Origin: Halomonas sp. SpR8
GTDB lineage: Bacteria > Pseudomonadota > Gammaproteobacteria > Pseudomonadales > Halomonadaceae
Direction of reading: 5' to 3'
DNA: 64,000 nucleotides
Assembly (NCBI RefSeq): GCF_031010195.1
Contig: NZ_JAUAMC010000004.1
Location: 287,540 to 351,539 of the forward strand
The translations under genes were made by a program, and so were the position numbers. Positions within the stretch are counted from its first letter, which is position 1, and every line of letters begins with the position of its first letter. Positions 44,304 to 55,044 of the stretch are shown here, piece by piece. The notes below the pieces were generated by a model. It was given only the letters and a program-made list of their open reading frames with translations, was not told the DNA's origin and ran no database searches.

Positions 44304-45983
44304 ATGACTACCCAGAGTAGACGCCCCCTATACCTTCCTTACGCCGGTCCTTCTCTGCTCGAAATGCCGCTATTGAACAAAGGCAGCGCGTTTACTCAGC
44401 AGGAGCGCCTGGCGTTTAATCTGATTGGCTTGCTGCCGCAAAAGGTAGAAACCATCGAGGATCAGTTGGAGCGGGTCTATCGCCAGTATCAGCAGTGTCA
44501 TGGCAACCTTGAAAAGCATATCCACCTGCGCGCCATTCAAGATGATAACGAAACGCTCTACTTCCGCTTGGTCTCCCAGCATCTGGAAGAGATGCTGCCG
44601 ATTATCTATACCCCGACGGTAGGTCAGGCGTGTCAGGAATTCTCCAATATTTATCGTAACCACCGTGGTCTGTTTATTAGTTACCCCGACCGCGAACACA
44701 TGGATGACATCCTGCGCAGCGCCACCAAAGATAACGTTAAAGTGATTGTAGTGACGGACGGTGAGCGCATCCTCGGTCTAGGCGACCAGGGCATCGGGGG
44801 GATGGGGATTCCGATCGGGAAGCTGGCGCTGTATACCGCCTGTGGTGGTATCAGCCCCGCCTACACGCTGCCGATCATGATTGATGTGGGCACCAACAAC
44901 AAAGCGCTGCTGGATGATCCCATGTACATGGGCTGGCGCCACGAGCGGGTAGGGCAGGAAGAGTATGACGCCTTTATGGACGAGTTTATTGCCGCGGTTA
45001 AACGCCGTTGGCCGAACGTACTGTTGCAGTTTGAGGACTTTGCCCAGGCCAATGCAGTCCCACTGCTTGAGCGCTACCGCAATGAGCTTTGCTGCTTCAA
45101 CGACGACGTGCAGGGTACCGCTTCTGTGGTCGTAGGTACGCTCATGGCGGCTTGCCAGGCTCGTGAAGAAACCATTGCCCAGCAGCGCGTGGTATTTGTC
45201 GGTGGCGGTTCGGCGGGCTGCGGAATTGCCGAGCAAGTAGTGGTCGCCATGGAGGCGGAAGGCCTAACCGAAAGCGAGGCCCGAGCGCGTATTTTCGTTG
45301 TTGATCGCGATGGCTTGATGACCAGCGACCAAGCTTGGCAGCGCGATTTCCAGCGCCGCTTAGCCCACGACCCTTCGCTAGTGGCGGAGTGGAACGGTCA
45401 GGGCCTGGAAGAGACGATTGCGCAGATAAAACCCACGGTATTGATCGGCGTTTGCGGCCAGCGCGGTATCTTTACCGAGCAAGTTGTACGCACCATGCAC
45501 GCGGGCTGTGAGCACCCGGTGATCATGCCGTTGTCTAATCCTACTTCCCAAGCTGAGGCGGTGCCGGAAGACGTCATCCGCTGGACCGATGGACAGGCAT
45601 TAGTGGCCACCGGCAGCCCCTTTGCGCCCGTGGTACATAACGGTCGCACTTATCCTATCGCTCAGTGCAACAATGCTTACATCTTCCCGGGTATTGGGTT
45701 GGGCGTGATTGCCGCCAGCGCTAACCGGGTGACCGATGAGATGTTGATGAGCGCCTCGCGCGCACTGGCCCGTGAAGCGCCGTTGGTAAAAGAGGGTAAA
45801 GGCGCGCTGCTGCCGCCGCTGTCGCGTATTCGCGATATTAGTAAATCAATTGCCTTTGAAGTCGCCGCCCAAGCGCAGCAGAACGGCGTGGCGCTGAAAA
45901 CCAGTGGAACAACGCTGCGCGAGATGATCGAAAAAGCATCCTGGTCGCCGGATTACCGCACCTATCGTCGCCGCGCTTTTTAA
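44304..45983 (+). CDS. maeA: NAD-dependent malic enzyme (oxaloacetate-decarboxylating)
   Basis: Converts malate to pyruvate and CO2 with NAD reduction. 559 residues, the size of SfcA/MaeA. Seen: [42 protein letters not shown] with the catalytic region, [21 protein letters not shown] (metal and nucleotide domain) and [15 protein letters not shown] (dinucleotide fold). ATG at 44304 with GAGAG upstream. It and acnA, convergent to it, both belong to TCA-related carbon metabolism. Confidence 0.96.
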   Translation: MTTQSRRPLYLPYAGPSLLEMPLLNKGSAFTQQERLAFNLIGLLPQKVETIEDQLERVYRQYQQCHGNLEKHIHLRAIQDDNETLYFRLVSQHLEEMLPIIYTPTVGQACQEFSNIYRNHRGLFISYPDREHMDDILRSATKDNVKVIVVTDGERILGLGDQGIGGMGIPIGKLALYTACGGISPAYTLPIMIDVGTNNKALLDDPMYMGWRHERVGQEEYDAFMDEFIAAVKRRWPNVLLQFEDFAQANAVPLLERYRNELCCFNDDVQGTASVVVGTLMAACQAREETIAQQRVVFVGGGSAGCGIAEQVVVAMEAEGLTESEARARIFVVDRDGLMTSDQAWQRDFQRRLAHDPSLVAEWNGQGLEETIAQIKPTVLIGVCGQRGIFTEQVVRTMHAGCEHPVIMPLSNPTSQAEAVPEDVIRWTDGQALVATGSPFAPVVHNGRTYPIAQCNNAYIFPGIGLGVIAASANRVTDEMLMSASRALAREAPLVKEGKGALLPPLSRIRDISKSIAFEVAAQAQQNGVALKTSGTTLREMIEKASWSPDYRTYRRRAF

Positions 45984-46001
45984 GCGTTCGGCTAAAAAAA
46001 A

Positions 46002-46021
46002 GCCCCCACCGAGGTGGGGGC
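46002..46021 (-). terminator. Terminator between maeA and acnA
   Basis: Perfect 9-bp stem GCCCCCACC / GGTGGGGGC with a GA loop. Read on the minus strand it is followed by a T tract (A tract at 45994-46001), so it terminates acnA. It may also act on maeA. Confidence 0.85.
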
Positions 46022-46047
46022 ATGCAAGCATTGGTAGGTTTTACCCT

Positions 46048-48780
46048 TTAGGCTGCGCCGATCATCTTGCGCAGCACGTAGTGAAGGATACCACCATGAC
46101 GGTAGTAAGCCAGCTCGTTTACCGTATCAATTCGGCACTTGGCATCAACGCTACGCTCCCCATCGTCATTTTTGATCACCACTTTGACCGTGCCACCCGG
46201 CGTTAGGTCGCTTAATCCGGCAATCGAAATCTCCTCATCCCCGGTTAATCCTAACGTTTGACGGCTTTCGCCTTCGGCAAACTGCAGCGGCACAACGCCC
46301 ATGCCGATCAGGTTAGAGCGGTGGATGCGCTCGAAGGATTCGGCGATTACCGCGCGGACGCCAAGCAAGCGAGTACCTTTGGCCGCCCAGTCCCTTGAAG
46401 AGCCGGTGCCGTACTCTTTACCGGCAATCACGACCAGCGGTTTGCCTTCCTCTTTGTACTTCATGGCCGCATCGTAAATGGCCATCTGCTCGCCGCTGGG
46501 TACGTGGCGTGTCTCGCCGCCGACTACGCCATCGAGCATCTCATTTTTGATCCGCACGTTGGCAAAGGTGCCGCGCATCATGACTTCGTGGTTACCCCGG
46601 CGCGAGCCGTAGGAGTTGAAGTCGACCGGCTTGACGCCGTGCTCTTGCAGGTAGCGCCCGGCGGGGCTGTCGGGCTTGATGGCACCGGCTGGGGAAATGT
46701 GGTCGGTGGTGACTGAGTCGCCCAGCATCGCCAGCACACGGGCACTGTGTACGTCTTCAATCGCTTCCGGCTCGCGGCCCATGCCTTCAAAGAAGGGCGG
46801 GTGCTGAATGTAGGTGGATTCAGGCCACTGGTACACTTTGCTTTCTGAAACGTCGATCGCTTTCCAGACGTCGTCACCCTCGAACACCGCGCCGTACTCT
46901 TTACGGAACATCGCGGTGTTGACTTGCTCAACGGCGCTGGCGATTTCCGCTTGGCTAGGCCAGATATCTTTTAGGTAGACCGGCTCGCCGTTGCTATCTT
47001 TGCCGAGGGGCTCCTTGGTTAGATCGAGCTGAACGTTACCGGCCAGGGCATAAGCGACTACCAAGGGCGGTGAGGCGAGCCAGTTGGTTTTGACCAGTGG
47101 GTGAACACGGCCCTCAAAGTTACGGTTACCGGAAAGTACCGAGGCCACCGCTAGATCGCCATCGTTGATGGCTTGCTCGATCTCGGCAGGTAGCGGGCCC
47201 GAGTTGCCAATACAGGTGGTGCAGCCGTAGCCGACAAGGTTAAAGCCCAGCGCATCCAAGTCGTCGTTTAGTTCAGCAGCTTCCAGATACTCGGTCACCA
47301 CTTTGGAGCCCGGTGCCAGTGAGGTCTTCACCCAGGGCTTAGTGGTCAAACCCTTTTCCCGCGCTTTACGGGCCAGCAGCCCGGCGGCCATCATCACGCT
47401 GGGGTTGGAGGTATTGGTGCACGAGGTAATAGCCGCGATGACCACCGCGCCAGGGTCAAGGCTGAAGTCCTGATCATCCAGTTTAACGGCTTGGCTGGTG
47501 TCATGATTAAAGCTGCGTTCAGCGCCCACAGCGGTTTGGCCGCCTTCAGAGGAGAGCTTTCCTTTTGCGCTGGCATCCGCGTTGACGTCTTCCTGCATGA
47601 ACTTGTCAAAGGCCGCCGCCATGTCTTTTAGAGCCACGCGATCCTGCGGACGTTTGGGGCCGGCCAGGCTGGCTTCCACCTCGGTCATGTCCAACTGCAG
47701 CGCGTCGGTGAAGATCGGCTCATCGTTGGGTTCGCGCCATAGCCCTTGAGCTTTGCTGTAGGCTTCCACCAGCGCGACTTGCTCATCTTCACGCCCGGTC
47801 AGGCGCATATAGTTTAGCGTCTCTTCATCCACCGGGAAGAAGCCGCAGGTAGCACCGTATTCAGGGGCCATATTGGCGATGGTGGCACGATCCGCCAGCG
47901 GCAGGTCTTTCAAGCCGTCTCCGTAGAACTCAACGAACTTGCCCACCACGCCTTTTTTACGCAGCATCTCGGTCACGGTGAGTACTAAGTCCGTCGCAGT
48001 AATGCCTTCGCGCAGTTTACCGGTCAACTTGAAGCCAATGACTTCAGGGATCAGCATTGAGACCGGCTGACCCAGCATGGCCGCTTCGGCTTCGATACCG
48101 CCAACGCCCCAGCCAAGTACGCCCAGGCCGTTGATCATAGTGGTGTGTGAGTCGGTGCCGACGAGAGTGTCAGGGTAGGCGAAGGTCTTGCCATCTTCGT
48201 CCTTGATCCACACCGTTCTGCCCAGGTACTCCAGATTGACCTGGTGGCAAATGCCGGTGCCGGGGGGCACAACGCTGAAGTTATCAAACGCCTGCTGACC
48301 CCAGCGTAGAAACTCGTAGCGCTCGCGGTTGCGCTGCATTTCAATATCGACGTTCTCTTGAAACGCCGCTGGGTTGCCAAACTTATCGACCATTACTGAG
48401 TGGTCGATGACCAGATCGACGGGGGAGAGCGGATTGATCTTGGCTGGGTCTTCGCCGAGGCTTTCTACTGCGGCGCGCATGGAGGCTAAATCCACTACGC
48501 CGGGTACGCCCGTAAAATCCTGCATTAATACCCGTGCTGGGCGGTAGCCGATTTCACGGCTGGATTTACCCTCGGCCTGCCAGTCGACCAGGGCCTGCAT
48601 GTCTTTTTGATCTACGCTTTCGTCATCGGCGAAGCGCAGCTGGTTTTCGAGTAGAATCTTGAGCGTTTTGGGGAGCCGGTCAATATTGCCGAGTGTCTCG
48701 GCCGCTTGGGGTAGGCTGTAGTAGTGATACGTGGTACTGCCAACCTCTAGGGTACTTTGCGTATCGGGTATCTTGCTCAT
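46048..48780 (-). CDS. acnA: Aconitate hydratase A
   Basis: TCA-cycle enzyme that interconverts citrate and isocitrate through a 4Fe-4S cluster. 910 residues, AcnA/IRP1-like in length and start ([16 protein letters not shown]). Cluster cysteines: [13 protein letters not shown] near residue 452 and [13 protein letters not shown] near 519. Also seen: [26 protein letters not shown] and the C-terminal swivel domain with [28 protein letters not shown] precedes the ATG. Direct repeats upstream may be operators. Confidence 0.97.
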   Translation of the reverse strand: MSKIPDTQSTLEVGSTTYHYYSLPQAAETLGNIDRLPKTLKILLENQLRFADDESVDQKDMQALVDWQAEGKSSREIGYRPARVLMQDFTGVPGVVDLASMRAAVESLGEDPAKINPLSPVDLVIDHSVMVDKFGNPAAFQENVDIEMQRNRERYEFLRWGQQAFDNFSVVPPGTGICHQVNLEYLGRTVWIKDEDGKTFAYPDTLVGTDSHTTMINGLGVLGWGVGGIEAEAAMLGQPVSMLIPEVIGFKLTGKLREGITATDLVLTVTEMLRKKGVVGKFVEFYGDGLKDLPLADRATIANMAPEYGATCGFFPVDEETLNYMRLTGREDEQVALVEAYSKAQGLWREPNDEPIFTDALQLDMTEVEASLAGPKRPQDRVALKDMAAAFDKFMQEDVNADASAKGKLSSEGGQTAVGAERSFNHDTSQAVKLDDQDFSLDPGAVVIAAITSCTNTSNPSVMMAAGLLARKAREKGLTTKPWVKTSLAPGSKVVTEYLEAAELNDDLDALGFNLVGYGCTTCIGNSGPLPAEIEQAINDGDLAVASVLSGNRNFEGRVHPLVKTNWLASPPLVVAYALAGNVQLDLTKEPLGKDSNGEPVYLKDIWPSQAEIASAVEQVNTAMFRKEYGAVFEGDDVWKAIDVSESKVYQWPESTYIQHPPFFEGMGREPEAIEDVHSARVLAMLGDSVTTDHISPAGAIKPDSPAGRYLQEHGVKPVDFNSYGSRRGNHEVMMRGTFANVRIKNEMLDGVVGGETRHVPSGEQMAIYDAAMKYKEEGKPLVVIAGKEYGTGSSRDWAAKGTRLLGVRAVIAESFERIHRSNLIGMGVVPLQFAEGESRQTLGLTGDEEISIAGLSDLTPGGTVKVVIKNDDGERSVDAKCRIDTVNELAYYRHGGILHYVLRKMIGAA

Positions 48781-48856
48781 GCCATTCTCCTCTTATTGCT
48801 GGGTACTTAGTGACTTAACATCCACTAGGCGCGACGGTCACGGTCTTCCTTTCTAG

Positions 48857-48892
48857 TATGGCTTACCTTAGTTCTATATGGCTTACCTTAGT
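48857..48892. repeat. 16-bp direct repeat upstream of acnA, 20-bp period
   Basis: TATGGCTTACCTTAGT occurs perfectly at 48857-48872 and 48877-48892. The 20-bp period puts both copies on the same face of the helix, about 80-110 bases upstream of the acnA start. Paired binding sites for a regulator are the simplest reading. Confidence 0.75.
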
Positions 48893-48923
48893 AAGAATAC
48901 ATGCGTCTTTGCATGGCCGCTTT

Positions 48924-48960
48924 CAAGGTTTCTTCGCCTAATAGCGTAGGCAAAACCTTG
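48924..48960 (+). promoter_or_regulatory. Nested stem-loop in the acnA-trxB gap
   Basis: Outer stem CAAGGTT / AACCTTG, inner stem GCCTA / TAGGC, loop ATAGCG. No T tract on either side, so it is not a plain terminator. Function unknown. Confidence 0.45.
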
Positions 48961-49017
48961 CAATAGCTTGTACTTGACACCATTTCAGGCAGACTCTGTG
49001 GCTAATTTTTTATATAG

Positions 49018-50028
<1,011 letters not shown>

Positions 50029-50049
50029 TTTCTCGTTTGCCTAAAAGCC

Positions 50050-50101
50050 GTGGATGGGTTGAAGCGCCTAATGATTAACAATCGATAGGCGCTTCATCCA
50101 C
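50050..50101. terminator. Hairpin between trxB and fimT that spans the fimT stop
   Basis: Stem TGAAGCGCCTA (50060-50070) / TAGGCGCTTCA (50086-50096), extended by GTGGA / TCCAC. The fimT stop codon lies in the loop. No T tract follows on the plus strand and only a weak one on the minus strand. A terminator for the two convergent genes is likely. Confidence 0.55.
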
Positions 50102-50596
50102 ACGCAAACGGCCCAACTGGCTAAGCACCAGTTTTTTCCCCCGTGAATCCTCGGCGCCACTGCCTGAGCAAATGGCGAAACTGCCGTTGTAACCGCTGGT
50201 ATAGCCAAGCGAGTTGTAGCGTATGCGCGACCAGCCGCGGCTGTAATTTACTCGGGTATTCTGTTGAGTCGGTACAATGCGCAGGATATCTTGCTCATCC
50301 AGGCTCTCAGTCTTATCGCCTTGCACAATCAGTAGCTCGCCACCCCAGTCGTTATGGCACGCATTGCGCTGTTCTGAAGCCGGACACACGGTAATCGCGC
50401 TACGTTGACTAATCGCCGTGCTGCGCGCGAGCGAAAACGCGCTCTGGAAGCGATTGATTTCGCTGGTTTGCGCGGTTCGCTCACCCAGTGCTTGAAAATT
50501 GGGCAGCCCCAACGACGTCACTATCCCCACCAGCAGCAGCGTAATCAGTAGTTCAAACAGCGTAAAGCCGCCTTCAGGCGTGGTGTCTCTTGCCAT
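50075..50596 (-). CDS. fimT: Type IV pilus pseudopilin FimT/GspH-like
   Basis: Minor pseudopilin, 173 residues from the ATG at 50596 (GAGGG ribosome site). The class III signal is EGGFTLFELLITLLLVGIVTSLG, cleaved before Phe. NRFQSAFSLARSTAISQRSAITVCP is the typical FimT/GspH continuation. The C-terminal domain has Cys residues and a SRGWSRIRYNSLGYTSG block. It is unlinked to the pilE-V-W-X genes at 10586-12312 but probably acts in the same pilus. FimT proteins have been linked to DNA uptake, an inference here. Confidence 0.85.
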   Translation of the reverse strand: MARDTTPEGGFTLFELLITLLLVGIVTSLGLPNFQALGERTAQTSEINRFQSAFSLARSTAISQRSAITVCPASEQRNACHNDWGGELLIVQGDKTESLDEQDILRIVPTQQNTRVNYSRGWSRIRYNSLGYTSGYNGSFAICSGSGAEDSRGKKLVLSQLGRLRVDEAPIDC

Positions 50597-50744
50597 ATAG
50601 CCGCCCTCATGTGCCCCTCCTAACTTGACCCTGTCATCGCCCACGCTATGCTCATTGTCCGTCGCAGTGACCACGATTGATTGGTGATTTAGTTACTCTA
50701 GGCGACGACGACTATTTTTTATGTAAGCCAAAACGGACAATTTT

Positions 50745-51860
50745 GTGAGCGATTTCCTAATTATTGGCGGCGGCGTGATCGGCATGATGACGGCGCTGCA
50801 ATTAGCCGATGCCGGGCAACAAGTGACCTTGGTCGAACGTGGCGAGTGCGGCAAAGAGGCATCATGGGCCGGTGGTGGTATCGTTTCGCCGCTCTATCCC
50901 TGGCGCTACGACGCCGCAATATCGCAGCTTTCCCGCTGGTCGGAAGGCGTTTACCCCTCGCTAGCGCTGCGCTTGTTAGAAGAGACCGGCATTGACCCTG
51001 AGTATCGTCAAAAAGGGCTGCTCTACCTAAATGTGGATGATGCCGGAAAAGCGCTGGAATGGGCGCGCCAGTTGGGTAAACCGCTAGAGCGGGTAGCGGC
51101 AGACTTTGTCCACGCTAAAGAGCCCGGCGTGGCGATGGCAGGTGACAGCGCGCTATGGATGCCGACCCTTGGCAGCGTGCGCAACCCGCGTTTAGCCAAG
51201 GCGTTGAAGGCACGGCTAGCCGCGATGCCTCAGGTAACGCTACGGGAGCAGTGCGATGTTAGCGGTTTTATTCATGAGGCTGGTAAGAGAGAGGGCAGCG
51301 TTGAGGGCGTGATGACGTCTCAGGGGGCGCTAAAGGCGGGGCGTATCGTAGTGTGTGGTGGCGCTTGGGCCGCGCAGCTGTTAGCGCAATTAGATGTGCA
51401 CTTGCCGGTAAGGCCCGTTAAAGGCCAAATGATCGCTTATCAGGCGACCAAGGGGCTACTGCAGCGCGTGGTGCTAAAAGACGGCCGCTATATTATTCCG
51501 CGTGCAGATGGTTTGTTACTGGTTGGCTCTACGCTAGAGGAGGCGGGGTTTGATAAGACCACCGACGAGGCAGCCCTGGCCTCGTTAAAGCAGAGTGCAG
51601 AAGCCATTTTGCCAGCCTTGAAGAGGTGCCCGGTAGCGAATCAGTGGGCCGGGCTGCGGCCAGGCTCCCCTGAAGGTATTCCGTTTATTGGCGCGCTTCA
51701 TGAGTGGCCCAACGTGTTTGTTAATGCCGGGCACTATCGTAACGGCTTGGTATTGGCGCCGGCGTCGACCCATTTACTGGTAGATCAACTGTTGGGGCGT
51801 GAACCGCTGATTGCCCCAGCACCTTATCAACCGAACCCAGAGCGACTCACACAGGCTTAA
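50745..51860 (+). CDS. thiO: Glycine oxidase ThiO / FAD-dependent amino acid oxidase
   Basis: FAD enzyme of the DAO family, 371 residues. It probably oxidises glycine to the imine for the thiazole of thiamine. Seen: FLIIGGGVIGMMTALQLA (FAD fold), LVERGECGKEASWAGGGIVSPLYPWRY, typical of ThiO, and C-terminal AGLRPGSPEGIPFIGALHEWPNVFVNAGHYRNGLVLAPAS. The start is GTG at 50745. No other thiamine genes adjoin, so a broader D-amino acid oxidase role cannot be excluded. It overlaps the convergent small gene by four bases. Confidence 0.88.
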   Translation: MSDFLIIGGGVIGMMTALQLADAGQQVTLVERGECGKEASWAGGGIVSPLYPWRYDAAISQLSRWSEGVYPSLALRLLEETGIDPEYRQKGLLYLNVDDAGKALEWARQLGKPLERVAADFVHAKEPGVAMAGDSALWMPTLGSVRNPRLAKALKARLAAMPQVTLREQCDVSGFIHEAGKREGSVEGVMTSQGALKAGRIVVCGGAWAAQLLAQLDVHLPVRPVKGQMIAYQATKGLLQRVVLKDGRYIIPRADGLLLVGSTLEEAGFDKTTDEAALASLKQSAEAILPALKRCPVANQWAGLRPGSPEGIPFIGALHEWPNVFVNAGHYRNGLVLAPASTHLLVDQLLGREPLIAPAPYQPNPERLTQA

Positions 51861-52129
51861 GGCGTTCCGTCTTTATCCTGCTGCTCTTGCAGAAAACGGT
51901 CGCGATGGGCGCCAGAGCAGAACCACTGTTCTTGGTCGCGCAGCGCTTCATCTTCAGGTACATGCACATCGCACCAGCGGCAGCGCACCATTTTGCCGCC
52001 CTCATGGCGGTTGATTGTTTTACTTTTTTCGTCATGCTCAAGCTTGCGTTGCCGGTAGATGCCGTAAAGCTTTAAACCGGCATAAAATAGAACGGCGAAG
52101 ATAATCAGCCGAATGATCAAGAGGTTCAT
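51857..52129 (-). CDS. Small membrane-anchored protein, PP0621-like
   Basis: 90 residues. One N-terminal membrane helix (about 3-24, LIIRLIIFAVLFYAGLKLYG), then a charged linker and a compact metal-site-like end: CRWCDVHVPEDEA...WFCSGAHRDRFL, with CxxC and CxxxH arranged like a small zinc or YHS-type domain. It resembles the PP0621 family of uncharacterised gammaproteobacterial proteins. Function unknown. Confidence 0.75.
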   Translation of the reverse strand: MNLLIIRLIIFAVLFYAGLKLYGIYRQRKLEHDEKSKTINRHEGGKMVRCRWCDVHVPEDEALRDQEQWFCSGAHRDRFLQEQQDKDGTP

Positions 52130-52181
52130 CCTTTTTGGCCCCCGAAGTAGGGATTTAGACGGTGTGAGTGCCGCACGGCCT

Positions 52182-52210
52182 TTGCCAGTTGGCGGCCCTT
52201 GCGGGACAAT
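52182..52210 (+). promoter_or_regulatory. Candidate promoter of nadE
   Basis: -35 TTGCCA (52182-52187), 17-base spacer, -10 GACAAT (52205-52210), 54 bases before the nadE start. Five of six and four of six consensus matches. Confidence 0.5.
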
Positions 52211-52263
52211 GCATGTATGACGGTGTAACCCTATTTAAAGATTCTCAAGAGATTTTGACGCCC

Positions 52264-53898
52264 ATGCAAGACTTAACGCTGGTAATGGCCCAACTTGATC
52301 CTCTGGTCGGGGATATTCCCGGCAATGCCGCACGCGCGATTGAAGCCGTGCGTGAAGCGCGGATTGAGCATGGGGCGGATATTGTGGTCTTTCCTGAGCT
52401 TTTTTTGTCGGGCTACCCACCGGAAGATCTGCTGCTGCGCCCCTCAATGGAAACCCGCCTGCGCGAAGCCCGCGCTCTGATGGCATCGAAAGTTGCCCGC
52501 GATGTGCTGGTGATTATTGGCTACCCCGGCGTCCGCGAAGGCCGCTGCTATAACTTGGCGGGCGTACTCTATAACGGCCAGTGGGAAGCCGAATACGCCA
52601 AGCAGGCGCTGCCTAACTACCAAGTGTTTGATGAGCAGCGCTACTTTACGCCCGGCACCGAGACGCTCGTCTATGAGCACAAAGGCGCCAAACTGGGCAT
52701 CGTCATCTGCGAAGACCTGTGGGACGGCGCACCGGTTAAGGCCGCCGCAGACGCGGGCGCTGAGATGCTGATCACCTTACATGCGTCACCCTATCACCAG
52801 GATAAGCCCGCGGAGCGGCTGCGTTTGCTGGAGACACACGCCCGGGACACGCAGCTACCCATCGTGTATGTGAATACCATCGGTGGTCAGGACGAACTGG
52901 TGTTTGACGGCGGCTCCTGCTGCGTTAACGCCTACGGACAGATACAGGTGCTGGCGCCGTATTGGCAGGCGGGCCTGATGCCAGTTCAGTTTTTGCAAAC
53001 CAGCGCGACTACCTGGGAACCCCAGCCCGGCGAGATTGACCCCGAAGTGGCACCAGAAGAGAGCCTCTACTGCGCGTTGGTGACCGGCCTGCGCGATTAC
53101 GTTAATAAGAGTGGTTTTGACGGCGTGGTGCTGGGGCTTTCCGGCGGTATCGACTCCGCACTTTCGCTTGCCATTGCGGTGGATGCGTTGGGCCCTCAGC
53201 GGGTGCAGGCGGTGATGATGCCCTACCACTACACGGCGGATATCTCCAAACAGGACGCCGCCGAGCAGGCAAAACTGCTGGGTGTTCACTACGACATCAT
53301 GCCGATTGAGCCCATGGTCGATGCCTTTATGGGCACACTGGCGGAGAGCTTTGCCGGGACCGAGCGGGATACTACTGAAGAGAATCTGCAGTCGCGCTGT
53401 CGCGGTGTGCTGCTGATGGCAATCTCGAATAAAAAAGGCCTGATGGTGCTGACGACCGGTAACAAGAGCGAAATGGCGGTGGGCTATGCCACGCTGTATG
53501 GCGATATGGTGGGCGGTTTTAATGCCATTAAAGACGTCTATAAAACCTGGGTATACCGCCTAGCGCGCTGGCGTAACACGCAATCACCCGCCATTCCTGA
53601 GCGGGTGATTGAGCGCCCACCCAGTGCTGAGTTGGCGCCGGATCAGCAAGATAGCGACTCTTTGCCTGATTACGACACCCTCGACGCTATCCTATTGAGC
53701 TATATCGAGGGCGACATGAGCGCTGAAACGATCATCGCTGGTGGTTTTGACGCTGCCGACGTCTATAAAGTGGTGAAGCTGGTTGATCGCTGCGAGTATA
53801 AGCGCCGCCAGGCGCCTATTGGCGTGCGCGTTACACCGCGCGGTTTTGGCCGGGACCGCCGCTACCCGATCGTCAACGGTTGGCAGCCTGGCGACTAA
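52264..53898 (+). CDS. nadE: Glutamine-dependent NAD+ synthetase
   Basis: Last step of NAD synthesis: amidates nicotinic acid adenine dinucleotide using glutamine nitrogen. 544 residues in two domains. The N-terminal nitrilase-like glutaminase (about 1-270) has FPELFLSGYPPEDLL, the Lys of the GQWEAEYAKQALPNY region and catalytic Cys in GIVICEDLWDG. The C-terminal synthetase has the ATP loop LGLSGGIDSALS near 293 and LTTGNKSEMAVGYATLYGDM. ATG 52264 fits the conserved MQDLTLVMAQLDPLVGD start. Confidence 0.96.
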   Translation: MQDLTLVMAQLDPLVGDIPGNAARAIEAVREARIEHGADIVVFPELFLSGYPPEDLLLRPSMETRLREARALMASKVARDVLVIIGYPGVREGRCYNLAGVLYNGQWEAEYAKQALPNYQVFDEQRYFTPGTETLVYEHKGAKLGIVICEDLWDGAPVKAAADAGAEMLITLHASPYHQDKPAERLRLLETHARDTQLPIVYVNTIGGQDELVFDGGSCCVNAYGQIQVLAPYWQAGLMPVQFLQTSATTWEPQPGEIDPEVAPEESLYCALVTGLRDYVNKSGFDGVVLGLSGGIDSALSLAIAVDALGPQRVQAVMMPYHYTADISKQDAAEQAKLLGVHYDIMPIEPMVDAFMGTLAESFAGTERDTTEENLQSRCRGVLLMAISNKKGLMVLTTGNKSEMAVGYATLYGDMVGGFNAIKDVYKTWVYRLARWRNTQSPAIPERVIERPPSAELAPDQQDSDSLPDYDTLDAILLSYIEGDMSAETIIAGGFDAADVYKVVKLVDRCEYKRRQAPIGVRVTPRGFGRDRRYPIVNGWQPGD

Positions 53899-53929
53899 CA
53901 GTGGGCCGCAACTACTCAATAGACATGTT

Positions 53930-53955
53930 AAAAACCACGCATCCGCGTGGTTTTT
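53930..53955. terminator. Bidirectional terminator between nadE and bamD
   Basis: AAAAACCACGC / GCGTGGTTTTT with an ATCC loop. The T and A tracts flank the stem on both sides, so it serves both convergent genes. Confidence 0.9.
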
Positions 53956-53980
53956 AATCTAAACAAAACACCGGAGTGTT

Positions 53981-54808
53981 TTAGTCGCTACGACCTAAAT
54001 GCTTGGGAATAAAGCGACTGCCCTGTAACTGCTCATGGTCTGGCGCGTTCTCACGCAGGACTGCTAGCACTTCACTGGCGCGGTCATCCATTTCTAGGCC
54101 TTGGTAACCCTCTACCATGGTGGCTAACGCATCCCGAGTAGCGCTGGATTCAGGGTAGTTTTCGACCACCCAGCGGCCACGCTCAACCGCCGCCAAATAA
54201 GCCCCACGGCGCAGGTAATAATCCGCCACGTGTAGCTCATGGCGCGCCATCAATTCGCGCAGATAGACAATACGCTGCTGTGCATCGGCGGCGTAGTCAC
54301 TTTGTGGATAGCGTTGAATCAACTCGCGGAAATCGTTATAGGCATCTCGCGAGGCACCCAGATCGCGCTTGGATATATCGATCAGACGCAAACGCTCCAG
54401 ACTGAAACGGCCCGCCTGCCAAGCGGAAAGACCACGCAGATAGTAGGCGTAGTCAACTTGAGGGTGGTCGGGGTGCAGGCGGATAAAGCGGCTGGCCGCC
54501 GCGCGGGCTTCTTCCCAATTGCTGTTTTCGTAGTAGGCATAGATCAGCTCAAGCTGGGCCTGCTCTGCGTGCGCGCCAAACGGATAGCGAGTATCAAGCG
54601 CTTCTAAGCGCTCGATCGCAATCGGATAGCGGTTGCTGTCTAGAGCTGTGCGGGCCAGTTCATAGAGCTCACGCTCCTGCACCCCAGCAAATTCATCTTC
54701 CTCTTCTTCGCTGGTGTCGTTACTTGCACAGCCCGCTAAGAGGGCGAGGCTAAGGGCTAGAACACCAAAGCGGTTGGCAGCTGAAAAAACGCGCATCATC
54801 ATCCTCAT
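53981..54808 (-). CDS. bamD: Outer-membrane assembly lipoprotein BamD
   Basis: Essential lipoprotein of the BAM complex that inserts outer-membrane proteins. 275 residues with the start at 54808. Signal with lipobox LLAGCAS. Several TPR-like repeats: YPIAIERLEALDTRYPFGAHAEQAQLELIYAYYENS and RFIRLHPDHPQVDYAYYLRGLS match BamD closely. Four ATG codons lie close together at the start. 54796 and 54799 are alternatives, since GAGG lies six bases before 54796. Confidence 0.94.
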   Translation of the reverse strand: MRMMMRVFSAANRFGVLALSLALLAGCASNDTSEEEEDEFAGVQERELYELARTALDSNRYPIAIERLEALDTRYPFGAHAEQAQLELIYAYYENSNWEEARAAASRFIRLHPDHPQVDYAYYLRGLSAWQAGRFSLERLRLIDISKRDLGASRDAYNDFRELIQRYPQSDYAADAQQRIVYLRELMARHELHVADYYLRRGAYLAAVERGRWVVENYPESSATRDALATMVEGYQGLEMDDRASEVLAVLRENAPDHEQLQGSRFIPKHLGRSD

Positions 54809-55011
54809 TGCAAACAAGCCTCAATCACCAAAAAGCGGCGATGGCCATAAGTAGAAATGGTAGAATAGGTCTCAGTCCGCCCACTATAAAACACCTCGGC
54901 ACAAAACGCAGGCCTAGCGACGTTTCGTCAGGTGTTGCCAATGCTTATTTTTCCATGCCGGGGCTGATTTTTTCACCTTGCTTGGGCTTTTTGTGCTTTA
55001 AAGGGGGGTTC

Positions 55012-55044
55012 ATGTCTCTAATAGGTTTTTCATGTCTCGTATAG
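55012..55044 (+). CDS. Possible 10-codon upstream reading frame overlapping the rluD start
   Basis: MSLIGFSCLV. It has the only strong ribosome site in the area (AAAGGGGGG at 55000-55008) and overlaps the rluD start in another frame, ending 10 bases inside rluD. It may be a leader peptide that couples or limits rluD translation. Expression is not shown. Confidence 0.35.
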   Translation: MSLIGFSCLV

